From Coriobacteriia bacterium (GTDB lineage Bacteria > Actinomycetota > Coriobacteriia > Anaerosomatales > SLCP01), in assembly GCA_030603745.1 (NCBI GenBank), contig JAUVXE010000001.1, forward strand, positions 1 to 64,000: a stretch of DNA of 64,000 bases. The letters are read 5' to 3'. Shown one piece after another: positions 52,561 through 60,654 of the stretch (position 1 is its first letter; the number at the start of each line of letters is the position of its first letter). The notes beneath the pieces were generated by a model that did no database searches, was not told where the DNA came from, and worked only from the letters and a program-made list of their open reading frames with translations. Position numbers and translations under genes: made by a program.

Positions 52561-52589
52561 AGCATAGCGAGGAGCGTGCCGCGTGACAA
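52561..52589 (-). promoter_or_regulatory. Promoter of the FmdB-type gene
   Basis: On the - strand TTGTCA (52589-52584), 17 bases, TATGCT (52566-52561), about 45 bases before the start codon. Confidence 0.65.
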
Positions 52590-52611
52590 GTGATGGAGCA
52601 TCGCGCACGAG

Positions 52612-53790
52612 ATGAACGCTGAACACGACAGCACCCCACACGCCGTGCCCACCGCGGACGTCGCTACGGCCGAGGCCGCCGGGCCTGCCGAGCGGACCGC
52701 CGACCGGGGCGCCCGTCTCGTCGACCGACCGCGGCCGGAGCGTGCCCCGCTCATCCCGCGGCGGACCGTCATCTTCGCCGCCGCTGCGCTCGGGGTGTTC
52801 CTCCTCCTGGTGGCCGGCGCGATCTTCTACCTCGCGACCCTTCGGGTCACCGTGCCCGATCTCGCCGGCCTGACCGAGGGCGTCGCCCGTACCCGCCTCG
52901 CGCGTGTCGGCCTGGAGATATCCACCGTCGAGCGGCGGTTCGACCCGCTGCCCGCCGGCACCGTGCTCTCGCAGGACCCCCCGCCGGACACCGTCGTCAC
53001 CCGCGGCGGCGGGGTAGCGCTCGTGGTGTCCGCGGGTACCGAGGAGTTCCCGATGCCCGACGTCGTGGGCATGAGCGTGAACGTCGCTCGCGCCCAGCTC
53101 GAGCAGCGCGGTCTCGTGGTCCGCATCGAGCCCGTACCGTCGGATCTTCCGGTCGATACCGTCCTTGAGACGCTCCCAGCCCCCGGCGCCACCGTACGCA
53201 CCTCGGATATCGTACGGGTACGTATCGCCGCCGAGAGCACGGCGTCCGACGCGCTGCTGCCCTACCGTCTCCAGGACACACTCTTCGTGCTCGACCCCTC
53301 ACCCGGCCTTCCCGGAGAGGTCGATGCCTCCTTCGAGGTCACGCGCCGCCTGCGCTCGCTGCTCGAGGCGTCCGGCGCCTCGGTCGTGGTGCTGCGTTCC
53401 GTCAACGAGACCGAGCTCGCCTCGGCGGTGAGGACCGAGCGGGCCGCCGAGGTCACGGCCACGGTCACGGCCCTCATCGGCATCGATGCCATGACACAGC
53501 CGCCGGGCGGGTTCGCCGTCGTCTCGATCGAGGGCGTACCTGAGGGCGGCCCCACGCTGCGCCTCATCGATGAGGTCGCGACGATACTCGCCGAGGGTGA
53601 CCGGCCGGTCGTCAAGGCGGTCCTCGGCTCGGACCCGGTCCTGGATGCCGTGGAGGCTCCCGGGGTGCGCGTGAGGGTCGGCTCATACGCGGTCCCGGAG
53701 GACCTGGCCGCCTTCCGCGACCCGACCTGGAGCGACACGGTCGCGCGGGCGCTCTATCGGGCGCTCGGGGAACGGTTCGGGGCGCCGTAG
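52612..53790 (+). CDS. PASTA-domain membrane protein with degenerate amidase-like domain
   Basis: A 392-residue protein. A 50-residue cytoplasmic tail precedes one membrane helix (52-75). Two PASTA domains follow outside the cell (~78-141, TVPDLAGLTEGVARTRLARVGL; ~147-207, MPDVVGMSVNVARAQLEQRGL). Residues ~223-390 resemble amidase_3 in layout: FVLDPSPG for the DPGHGG start, a later GIDAM for the SIHAN strand, and RVRVGSYAVPEDLAAFRD for the E-GF-SN-P end. The Zn-binding histidines and the catalytic Glu appear replaced. It probably binds peptidoglycan without cutting it. Confidence 0.75.
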   Translation: MNAEHDSTPHAVPTADVATAEAAGPAERTADRGARLVDRPRPERAPLIPRRTVIFAAAALGVFLLLVAGAIFYLATLRVTVPDLAGLTEGVARTRLARVGLEISTVERRFDPLPAGTVLSQDPPPDTVVTRGGGVALVVSAGTEEFPMPDVVGMSVNVARAQLEQRGLVVRIEPVPSDLPVDTVLETLPAPGATVRTSDIVRVRIAAESTASDALLPYRLQDTLFVLDPSPGLPGEVDASFEVTRRLRSLLEASGASVVVLRSVNETELASAVRTERAAEVTATVTALIGIDAMTQPPGGFAVVSIEGVPEGGPTLRLIDEVATILAEGDRPVVKAVLGSDPVLDAVEAPGVRVRVGSYAVPEDLAAFRDPTWSDTVARALYRALGERFGAP

Positions 53791-53845
53791 CCGCTCGGCG
53801 TCTTGCGTGGCGCGCGGCCATGTGGCACCCTTCGACAGGTATCTG

Positions 53846-53934
53846 CCGTATCGGGAGCCGGACCTCCGGCTGAGAGGCGGTCAACAGACCGCGACCGACA
53901 CGACGGTCCCGATAATGCGGGGCCGCATAACGGT
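53846..53934 (+). ncRNA. TPP riboswitch (THI element), divergent
   Basis: CGGGAGCC, CCGGCTGAGAGG, the arm GCGGTC/GACCGC, then GACC, and a stem GGTCCCG/CGGGGCC closing the loop ATAATG (53917-53922 region) follow TPP-element order. P1 can form between CCGTAT and ATAACGG. Parts of the pyrophosphate-sensing side (usual GAACCTGAT) differ from consensus. The location before thiT supports the call. It ends about 80 bases before the thiT start, leaving room for an expression platform. Confidence 0.72.
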
Positions 53935-54014
53935 TCCGGCTCCGCGCCGGTGTCACAGCGACCATGCGGTCGTTCCCATACGGTGTCCCTGCCTGTCGAA
54001 TGGAGGAACACCAC

Positions 54015-54581
54015 ATGAGTTCACGTCGTACCCGTATCACCGTCGAGATCGCGCTCACGATCGCCCTCGCCGTCGTGTTGAGCATGTTCACGCTGCTCAA
54101 GATGCCGCAGGGGGGGAGTGTCTCCCTCGGGATGCTGCCGCTGTTCGTCCTCGCGCTACGGCGCGGTCTCGGCCCCGGCCTCGTGGCCGGCGGCCTCTAC
54201 GGTCTCGTGGACCTGCTCGTCGACCCGTATCCCCCTGTGCACTGGGTCCAGCCGCTCCTCGACTACCCGATCGCCTACCTGCTCGTTGGGTTGGCCGGGG
54301 TCGCGACCCCGGTCCTCGCACGGGCGTTGGATGCAAAGGCGGCCGTGCGCACGGCACTCGCGATCGCGGGCGGGATCCTCGTGGGCGCGACCGGCCGCTA
54401 CCTCGCCCACTTCGTCTCGGGTATGGTCTTCTTCGGGGAGTACGCTCCGGAGGGTCAGCCGGTCTGGCTCTACTCGGCGATCTACAACCTGTACGTCCCG
54501 GTGTCCGCAGCTGCGGCGCTGGCGGCGGCCGTGGTCTTGATACCGACGCTCCATCGCGTGGCCCCCGTGCAGGAGGACTGA
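54015..54581 (+). CDS. thiT: Thiamine ECF transporter S component
   Basis: A 188-residue integral membrane protein with about six helices. ITVEIALTIALAVVLSMF, KMPQGGSVSLGMLPLFVLALRRG (quoted in part: MPQGGSVSLGMLPLFV), GGLYGLVDLL, YPIAYLLVGLAG, GRYLAHFVSGMVFFGEYAP and SAIYNLYVPVS match ThiT, which binds thiamine for an energy-coupling-factor transporter. GGAGGA precedes ATG 54015. Thiamine imported here would be activated by the kinase encoded next. Confidence 0.9.
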   Translation: MSSRRTRITVEIALTIALAVVLSMFTLLKMPQGGSVSLGMLPLFVLALRRGLGPGLVAGGLYGLVDLLVDPYPPVHWVQPLLDYPIAYLLVGLAGVATPVLARALDAKAAVRTALAIAGGILVGATGRYLAHFVSGMVFFGEYAPEGQPVWLYSAIYNLYVPVSAAAALAAAVVLIPTLHRVAPVQED

Positions 54582-54591
54582 TCGGAGCATC

Positions 54592-55272
54592 GTGAAGCGT
54601 GCCTTGCTCATCGCCGGCGCCCCGGTGCCGGGTCACGAGGAGTTCTACCATGACCTCGCCCGGTCGGCGGCCCATGTGGTGGCCGTCGACTCGGGCGTGG
54701 ATCTCTGTCACTCCGCCGCGCGGGTACCTGACCTGGTGGTCGGTGATCTCGACTCCGCGGATGAGTCAGCCCTGGCGTGGGCTTGGGCGGGTGGTGCCGC
54801 CGCCCTTACCGCCCCGGTGCACAAGGATGTGAGCGACCTCGACCTCGCGCTCGCGGAGTGCTCCCGACAGGGTTTCGAACGGGTGACCGTCACAGCCGCC
54901 TGGTCAGGACGGCTCGATCACACGCTCGCCGCTCTCGGTTCGCTCGTCCACGCCGAGGGCGTCGTCGTCGATCTTCGCGACCCGGGTCTGGTCGGCTGGC
55001 TGCTCGATCCCGCGACCCGCGGGTCCATCGGGATCGGCCCGGCGGGGGCGTCGTGCTCGCTCTTCGCGCTCGGCACGCCGGCGTGCGTGACCACATCGGG
55101 CCTGCGCTATCCGCTCACCGCCGAGGAACTCGCGCCGCTCTCCTCGCGCGGCTTGAGCAACGTGGTCGCACAGGCGCCGGCGCGCGTGACGGTCCACCGC
55201 GGCGTGGTGCTCGCGCTGTCGAACCCCCTGGCGGACGGGACGCTCGCTCACCCGGTCGACGCCGCGGGGTAG
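54592..55272 (+). CDS. thiN: Thiamine pyrophosphokinase
   Basis: A 226-residue enzyme converting thiamine to TPP. VVAVDSGVDLCHS, PDLVVGDLDSADE, KDVSDLDLALAECSRQGF and AWSGRLDHTLAALG are the catalytic-domain motifs; the C-terminal beta domain binds thiamine. GTG 54592 lies ten bases after thiT. ThiT, ThiN and the riboswitch form a complete salvage-and-feedback unit. Confidence 0.92.
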   Translation: MKRALLIAGAPVPGHEEFYHDLARSAAHVVAVDSGVDLCHSAARVPDLVVGDLDSADESALAWAWAGGAAALTAPVHKDVSDLDLALAECSRQGFERVTVTAAWSGRLDHTLAALGSLVHAEGVVVDLRDPGLVGWLLDPATRGSIGIGPAGASCSLFALGTPACVTTSGLRYPLTAEELAPLSSRGLSNVVAQAPARVTVHRGVVLALSNPLADGTLAHPVDAAG

Positions 55273-55329
55273 TCGCCGACCGCCCGTGGGGTATACAATC
55301 GCTCACGAGGGGCGGGAACGAGACGTGAC

Positions 55330-57105
55330 GTGGTTCGTACGGTGGTAGCGGGGATCATCGGAGTCATCGCGGTCGGCGCGTTCGCGGCGGCCGCGGTATC
55401 GTCGTCCCCGGGGTTCGCCTTCATCGGGCTCGCCGCGGCCGTCGTCTCCCTCCTGATCGCCGCGAGGGCGTCCACCGGAAGTGCGCACGCCGACTCCCGA
55501 CCCGTTCGTCGTCCCGCGCGCGACACCGGCCAGAAGCCGTCCCCGCGATCAGGCTGCCACCTCCGCCCCGCGCCCGCGGTGTCACCAGACCCCCGGACCG
55601 CGCCCGCCCCCCGCGAGGCGCTCAGGGTCACCCCTCCCGCCACCCTCGATATCCCCGGGGTCGCGCATGCGATCCTCGAGACCGCCCGCACGCTCGGTCC
55701 CGCCGCTCGGGTCACCGTGTGGCGCGCCGACGGCGCCTCGGGAGACGCGGTGTCGGTAGGCGGCGTCGGAGTCTGGCGCGGAGAGCCCGCCCCGGGACGC
55801 CGCGGGATCGACACCGCGCTCGCCGAGGGCCGTACGGTCTCGGAGACCATCGGGCTCGCCGAGGAGTCGGCGGCCGCTCCACGCAGCGGCCGCCGCTACG
55901 TCATCCCCGTCACCTTCACCGGCGTCCGCGGCGCCGCCGCGATCGACTTCGAGGACACCTCGCCCGATCCCTCGCTCCTCGACGACCTCGCCAGGGCGTT
56001 CAGGCTCCCGCTCGCGGCCGCGCTCGCCCTCGGGCGCGCGCGTCAGGAGTCCGAGGCCGCACGGGCCCTGCTTGAGTCCGCGCGCGACCTCGCGCGGCTG
56101 CTCGACCCCGAGCGGGTGGTATCGGTGACCCTCGACCGCGCGCTCGAAGCCACCGCCGCATCGACCGGCAGTATCATGCTCTACGACGAGGACGGAGCCA
56201 CCCTGCGGATCGCCGCGGCCGTGGGCCTGCCCCGCCACGTGGTCCGGGACACCGTGGTCCGCCCCGGGGACGGCATCGCCGGATGGGTGGCGCTCTCGGG
56301 ACAGCCACTCGTGGTCGAGGACCTTCCCGGACGTACCGACGGCAACCGGTCGCGAAGCGTCCGGTCCGCCGTCTCCGTGCCGCTCTCCGACGAGGACGGG
56401 GTCCTCGGCGTGTTGAACGTAGGGAGCCGGAAGTACCCGTCCACGTTCACCGCGACCGACCTCGAGACGCTGGAGACCCTCGCGCGGCAGGCCGCGGTCT
56501 CGCTGCGCAACGCCCGCGCGATCGCCTCGGCGGGTGAGCTGTACTTCGACACCCTCAAAGCGCTCTCACTCGCGCTCGAGACGAAGGACCCGTACGCGCT
56601 TGGGGGGACCGAGCGCGTCGTCGAGTACGCGACGCGCCTGGGTGCGGCGATGGGGCTGGGGCTCGAGGAGTCGCGTGCGCTTGAGATCGCCGCGATGCTG
56701 CACGACATCGCCATGCCCGCGGCCGGGGAGGCGGTGATGGTGTCGGACCGTCCGCTCTCGACCGTCGAGCGCGGGATGCTGAAGCTGCATCCGGTCATCG
56801 CCGCGGAGATCCTCGAGCAGGCGCCGGCACTGCGTGAGGTCGTGCCGATCGTCTACCACCATCACGAGCGCTACGACGGCACGGGGTACGCGGGCGGAGT
56901 GGGGGGAGAGGCGATCCCGCTGGCGGCACGGATCCTCGCGGTCGCGGACGCCTACGTAGCGATGACCTCCGACCGCCCGTATCGAAGCGCGCTCACCGAG
57001 GACGCCGCGCTCGAGGAGTTGCGCAGACACGCAGGAACCCAGTTCGACCCGACGGTGGTCGAGACGTTCTCGACGGTCGTCGTGGAGTCGGACCGGGTTC
57101 GCTGA
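55330..57105 (+). CDS. GAF and HD-GYP-like domain protein with degenerate signature
   Basis: A 591-residue protein. Two membrane helices at ~4-22 and ~30-46, then a Pro/Arg-rich linker to ~105, a GAF-like region ~108-230, a helix, a GAF domain ~255-395 (GSIMLYDEDGATLRIAAAVGL, GIAGWVALSGQPLVVED, AVSVPLSDEDGVLGVLNV) and an HD-GYP-like domain ~405-590. H458/D459 are present, but the usual HDIGKIGIP reads HDIAMPAAGEAV and GYP reads GYA (YDGTGYAGG). The HHHERYDG motif is kept. Loss of the Gly-Lys and Pro suggests altered or absent c-di-GMP hydrolysis. A TACAAT -10 at 55294 may drive it. Confidence 0.82.
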   Translation: MVRTVVAGIIGVIAVGAFAAAAVSSSPGFAFIGLAAAVVSLLIAARASTGSAHADSRPVRRPARDTGQKPSPRSGCHLRPAPAVSPDPRTAPAPREALRVTPPATLDIPGVAHAILETARTLGPAARVTVWRADGASGDAVSVGGVGVWRGEPAPGRRGIDTALAEGRTVSETIGLAEESAAAPRSGRRYVIPVTFTGVRGAAAIDFEDTSPDPSLLDDLARAFRLPLAAALALGRARQESEAARALLESARDLARLLDPERVVSVTLDRALEATAASTGSIMLYDEDGATLRIAAAVGLPRHVVRDTVVRPGDGIAGWVALSGQPLVVEDLPGRTDGNRSRSVRSAVSVPLSDEDGVLGVLNVGSRKYPSTFTATDLETLETLARQAAVSLRNARAIASAGELYFDTLKALSLALETKDPYALGGTERVVEYATRLGAAMGLGLEESRALEIAAMLHDIAMPAAGEAVMVSDRPLSTVERGMLKLHPVIAAEILEQAPALREVVPIVYHHHERYDGTGYAGGVGGEAIPLAARILAVADAYVAMTSDRPYRSALTEDAALEELRRHAGTQFDPTVVETFSTVVVESDRVR

Positions 57106-57153
57106 GGTGGCGGCAGAGGCCGCCGGGAGGGGCGATCGTCGGCTCCGGCGCCG

Positions 57154-57342
57154 CTAGGCGCGGGTGATCTTGCCCGCCTTCATGCACTTGGTGCAGACGT
57201 TGATGCGCTTGACCGAGCCGTCGACGACGGCGGTGACCTTCTGGATGTTGGGGCGGAAGACCCGGTTCGTGACGCGGTGCGAGTGGCTCACGTTGCGTCC
57301 CGCCGAGGGGTGCTTCCCGCACACGGTGCAGACCTTGGACAT
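57154..57342 (-). CDS. rpmB: 50S ribosomal protein L28
   Basis: A 62-residue ribosomal protein: [50 protein letters not shown]. Two CX2C pairs show the zinc-binding C+ form. It is transcribed away from the Asp23/FakA block, a common arrangement in Firmicutes and Coriobacteriia. Confidence 0.95.
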   Translation of the reverse strand: MSKVCTVCGKHPSAGRNVSHSHRVTNRVFRPNIQKVTAVVDGSVKRINVCTKCMKAGKITRA

Positions 57343-57414
57343 GGGTGACACTCCGTTCCGTCGAGATGACGCAGCCATGTCTGATGACTGCGTGAGCGGT
57401 TCAAAGGCTTACGG

Positions 57415-57443
57415 ATACTACCACAGGCCGATGTGGCACACAA
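57415..57443 (-). promoter_or_regulatory. Promoter of rpmB
   Basis: On the - strand TTGTGT (57443-57438), 17 bases, TAGTAT (57420-57415), about 70 bases before the L28 start. Confidence 0.6.
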
Positions 57444-57499
57444 CACTCCTACCTGCAGCTCAGTCACCGCGCCGGCAGCCGCTCGCGCGCCACGACGCC

Positions 57500-57530
57500 G
57501 TCACGCGATGTCGTGACAATCGGATATACT
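57500..57530 (+). promoter_or_regulatory. Palindrome and -10 box before the DUF1858 gene
   Basis: GTCACG-CGATGT-CGTGAC (57500-57517) is a perfect 6-base-arm inverted repeat with 6-base spacer. TATACT (57525-57530) lies eight bases downstream, so the repeat covers the -35 region. Arm length and spacing are compatible with a CRP/FNR-type dimer site, but the family is inference. Confidence 0.5.
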
Positions 57531-57565
57531 TGACCCGCGACCGACGGGACGACGGAGGGCAGACG

Positions 57566-57778
57566 GTGCCGTACACGCCCGACATGCTGATACGAGATGT
57601 CTTGACGAGCAATCGCGGGGCCGCCGAGGTCTTCGCCCGTCACGGCCTCGGGTGCCCGTCGTGCCTCGCTGTCGACATGGAGACCCTCGCCGCGGTCGCG
57701 CACATGCACGAGGTCGATGTCGAGTCGCTGATCGCGGAACTCGACGCGCTACCCGTAGTCGATGAGGAGGACCGCTAG
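57566..57778 (+). CDS. DUF1858 / hybrid-cluster-associated redox disulfide protein
   Basis: A 70-residue protein starting at GTG 57566 behind GGAGGG. MPYTPDMLIRDVLTSNRGAAEVFARHGLGCPSCLAV (quoted in parts) holds the CPSC pair at residues 31-34 in the HGLGCPSC motif of the family found beside hybrid-cluster proteins and as the N-terminal domain of ScdA-like proteins. It likely cycles as a dithiol/disulfide in the cytoplasm. No hcp gene is present here. It ends one base before asp23. Confidence 0.82.
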   Translation: MPYTPDMLIRDVLTSNRGAAEVFARHGLGCPSCLAVDMETLAAVAHMHEVDVESLIAELDALPVVDEEDR

Positions 57779-57779
57779 C

Positions 57780-58127
57780 ATGGCCGAGGCTGTTCGCGGC
57801 GAGATCGAGATCCACGATGACGTGCTCGCGGACCTTGCGGGGTTCGCTGCGCTCGAGTGCTACGGCGTCGTCGGCATGGCGAGTCCGTCACTGCGCGATG
57901 GCGTCGCCCAGCTTCTTTCGCGTGACAAGCTCCGCAAGGGCGTGGTGATCACGAGCCTCGGCGAGAGCGTGAAGGTCGACCTGTACGTGGTCATCGAGCA
58001 CGGGACGAACCTCAGCCAGGTCTCCCACAACCTCGCCGACCGCGTCCGCTACGTCCTGGAGTCCACCGCCGGCGTCCGTGTCGAGGACATCGACGTCCAC
58101 GTCCAGGGCATCAAGGTCCGCAAGTAA
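57780..58127 (+). CDS. Asp23/Gls24 family protein
   Basis: A 115-residue alkaline-shock-type protein. GEIEIHDDVLADLAGFAALECYGVVGMA, KGVVITSLGESVKVDLYVVIEHGTNL and VEDIDVHVQGIKV (read in parts) match the family. Such proteins attach to the membrane or cell envelope and commonly precede the fatty acid kinase gene, as here. GAGGAGGA lies before ATG 57780. Confidence 0.9.
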   Translation: MAEAVRGEIEIHDDVLADLAGFAALECYGVVGMASPSLRDGVAQLLSRDKLRKGVVITSLGESVKVDLYVVIEHGTNLSQVSHNLADRVRYVLESTAGVRVEDIDVHVQGIKVRK

Positions 58128-58146
58128 CCCCGTCAAGAGAGGCTCG

Positions 58147-59760
58147 ATGACCCCGACAGTGTCGTTCCCCACTCTGGTTTCCTCGGCCGCGGCTGCCCTC
58201 AAGGAGCGCGCCGAGGAGGTCAACCGGCTCAACGTCTTCCCGGTACCCGACGGTGACACGGGCACCAACATGGCGCTCACGATGGATGCGGTCGTCGCCG
58301 AGGTGCAGCAGCTTCCCGCCGGTGCCGATGTCGTCGCCTACTGCCATGCCGTCACCCACGGTTCACTCATGGGCGCACGCGGCAACTCCGGCGTGATCCT
58401 CAGTCAGATCCTGCGCGGACTCTGCGATGTGATCGCGACGTCACCCGACGATCCTCGCGAGATGGTGGCGGCCTCGCTGGAGCGGGCGACCTCCGTCGCC
58501 TTCCAGGCCGTCCGCAAGCCTGTGGAAGGGACGATGCTGACCGTCCTGCGCGACGCTTCCCTCGCCGCGCGCGCGGCCCTCGACGCCGGCGCTGCCTTCG
58601 ACGAGCTCGTAGACCGTACGCTTGACGCCACCGTCGAGTCGGTCCGCAACACGCCCGAGCTGCTCCCGGTCCTCAAGGAGAACGGCGTCGTCGACGCGGG
58701 GGGCTTCGGTCTCGCGATCCTCGCCGAGGGCCTGATCGCCGCCGCCCGAGGCACCGAGTTCGATCTCGCGGTGATCGACAGCGCCTCGGCCCCGAGCCTC
58801 GTGGTCACGCCGGTCGACGACTGGGACGACGACGAGTACCTCTACTGCACGGAGTTCCTGCTCCACGGTGAGGACCTCGACCAGAAGGCGATCGAGGAGT
58901 TCGTCGGCACGCTCGGCGGCTCCGAGCTCGTGGTAGGCGACCCGAACCTGCTCAAGGTGCACGTCCACACCAACGATCCTGGCGCTGTCATCTCCCATAT
59001 GACGGTCCGCGGCGAGGTCGCCGACGTCCACATCAACAACATGCGCCGACAGACCGAGGCGCGATCGGAGGGGCTACGCGCTGAGCCTGAGCCCGCCACG
59101 CCTCCCAAGCCGGTCGGGTTCGTCGCGGTGGGGGCGGGCGACGGGATACGCGAGATCCTTGAGAGCCTCGGCGTGGACGTCGTCGTCAACGGCGGGCAGA
59201 CCATGAACCCCTCCACCGCCGAGCTGCTCGAGGCCGTCCAGCGCGTGAACGCCGATAACGTGGTGGTGCTGCCCAACAACAAGAACATCCAGATGGCCGC
59301 CCAGCAGCTCGTCGACATCGTCGAGCGCCCCGTCGCGGTGATCCCCACGAACTCGGTCCCCGAGGCCTTCGCCGCGCTGCTCGCGGTCGACCCGGGCGCG
59401 TCCCTCGACGAGATCGCCGAGGAGATGACCGCCGCCGCGGGCGAGGTGCGTACCGGCGAGGTCACCACGGCTGTCAAGGACTCCACCTCCAAGCACGGCC
59501 CCATCACGAAGGGCCAGGTGATCGGCATCGCCGACCATGAGATCGAGGTCATCGGCGAAGATGTCGCGACGGTCACCCTCGAACTCGCCGCGGTGATCGC
59601 GCCCTCCGGCGAGACGCTCACGCTTCTCGGTGGCGCCGACCTCCCCGAGGCCGAACTCGAGCGGATCGCGGGCGACATCGAGGCCGCTCATCCCGAGCTG
59701 GAAGTCGAGTACCACCGGGGCGGGCAACCGCTCTACCCGGTGATCATGTCGGTAGAGTAG
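58147..59760 (+). CDS. fakA: Fatty acid kinase, DAK2-domain protein
   Basis: A 537-residue FakA homologue that phosphorylates exogenous fatty acids held by a DegV/FakB protein. The N-terminal DhaL-type kinase has NVFPVPDGDTGTNMALTM (ATP/Mg site), GARGNSGVILSQILRG and GTMLTVLRDA. The middle part (DEYLYCTEFLLHGEDLDQ, VHVHTNDPG) and C-terminal domain (NGGQTMNPSTAELL, LPNNKNIQMAAQQ) complete the family architecture. AGAGAGG precedes ATG 58147. The partner is the next gene. Confidence 0.93.
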   Translation: MTPTVSFPTLVSSAAAALKERAEEVNRLNVFPVPDGDTGTNMALTMDAVVAEVQQLPAGADVVAYCHAVTHGSLMGARGNSGVILSQILRGLCDVIATSPDDPREMVAASLERATSVAFQAVRKPVEGTMLTVLRDASLAARAALDAGAAFDELVDRTLDATVESVRNTPELLPVLKENGVVDAGGFGLAILAEGLIAAARGTEFDLAVIDSASAPSLVVTPVDDWDDDEYLYCTEFLLHGEDLDQKAIEEFVGTLGGSELVVGDPNLLKVHVHTNDPGAVISHMTVRGEVADVHINNMRRQTEARSEGLRAEPEPATPPKPVGFVAVGAGDGIREILESLGVDVVVNGGQTMNPSTAELLEAVQRVNADNVVVLPNNKNIQMAAQQLVDIVERPVAVIPTNSVPEAFAALLAVDPGASLDEIAEEMTAAAGEVRTGEVTTAVKDSTSKHGPITKGQVIGIADHEIEVIGEDVATVTLELAAVIAPSGETLTLLGGADLPEAELERIAGDIEAAHPELEVEYHRGGQPLYPVIMSVE

Positions 59761-59787
59761 ACGTCAGGCGACGAAGGGACCTCACAG

Positions 59788-60642
59788 ATGGCGCGCATCG
59801 GTATCGTTTGTGACAGCACCTGCGACCTCGGCCCCGAATGGCTCTCCGCCCACGACGTGGAGATGGTGCCGCTCAAGGTCCTCTTCGGCGAGGAGTCGTT
59901 CCTCGACTGGATCGACCTGACTCCCGAGCAGTTCTACGCGAAGCTCACCGCCTCCAAGGCGTTGCCCAAGACCTCGCAGCCCTCGCCCGCGGACTTCGCC
60001 GCGGTCTACGCCCGCCTCGCCGAGGCAGGATGCAGCGAGATCGTCTCCGTCCATCTCACGTCGGCGCTCTCCGGCACGTTCGAGTCCGCGACGCTCGCTG
60101 CCGCCGACGCCCCCGTGCCGGTGCGGATCGTCGACACCAAGCTCGTGTCGCAGGCCGCCGGCCTCGTGGTCAAGGCGGCGATCCGCGCGCGCGAGGCGGG
60201 CGGGGACGCCGCGGCCATCGAAGCCGCCGCCCGTACGACCGCCGAGGCGAGCAGCCTGTTCTTCATCCTCGACACGCTCGAGTTCCTCGTGAAGGGCGGC
60301 CGCGCCGGGAAGGCGTCGGGCCTCGCGGCCTCGGTCCTCAACATCAAGCCGGTCCTCACCTTCACGGACGAGGGCACGATCGAGCCGTTCAAGAAGGTCA
60401 AGGGCCTCAAGAAGGCGATGGCCGAGGTCGCCGCGCGCGTGGCCGCCGACTCCGCCTCGGGTCGGGTCCGCGTCGGGGTGTTGCACGGCTGCGCCCCCGA
60501 GCTCGCCGAGGAGATGCGTGCGGCGCTCGACGAGGCCGGCGCGGACTACGAGCTCGACTCGGTCGGTTCCGTCGGTGCGGTCATCGGCACCTACGCCGGT
60601 CCGGGCGCGGTGGGCGTGGCCTACCACCCGATCGAGCTCTAG
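59788..60642 (+). CDS. DegV/FakB fatty-acid-binding protein
   Basis: A 284-residue two-domain protein. ARIGIVCDSTCDLGPEWL, PKTSQPSPADFAAVYA, SVHLTSALSGTFESA and the second-domain FILDTLEFLVKGGRAGKASG are typical; the ligand pocket should hold a fatty acid for FakA. AAGGGA precedes the start. Placement directly after fakA supports the pairing. Confidence 0.92.
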   Translation: MARIGIVCDSTCDLGPEWLSAHDVEMVPLKVLFGEESFLDWIDLTPEQFYAKLTASKALPKTSQPSPADFAAVYARLAEAGCSEIVSVHLTSALSGTFESATLAAADAPVPVRIVDTKLVSQAAGLVVKAAIRAREAGGDAAAIEAAARTTAEASSLFFILDTLEFLVKGGRAGKASGLAASVLNIKPVLTFTDEGTIEPFKKVKGLKKAMAEVAARVAADSASGRVRVGVLHGCAPELAEEMRAALDEAGADYELDSVGSVGAVIGTYAGPGAVGVAYHPIEL

Positions 60643-60654
60643 TCCGGAGGCGCC

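Noticed and set aside
57112-57127. GGCGGC-AGAG-GCCGCC hairpin as intrinsic terminator
   Set aside because: The stem is perfect but there is no T tract on either strand; it may help to end the convergent transcripts but I do not call it.
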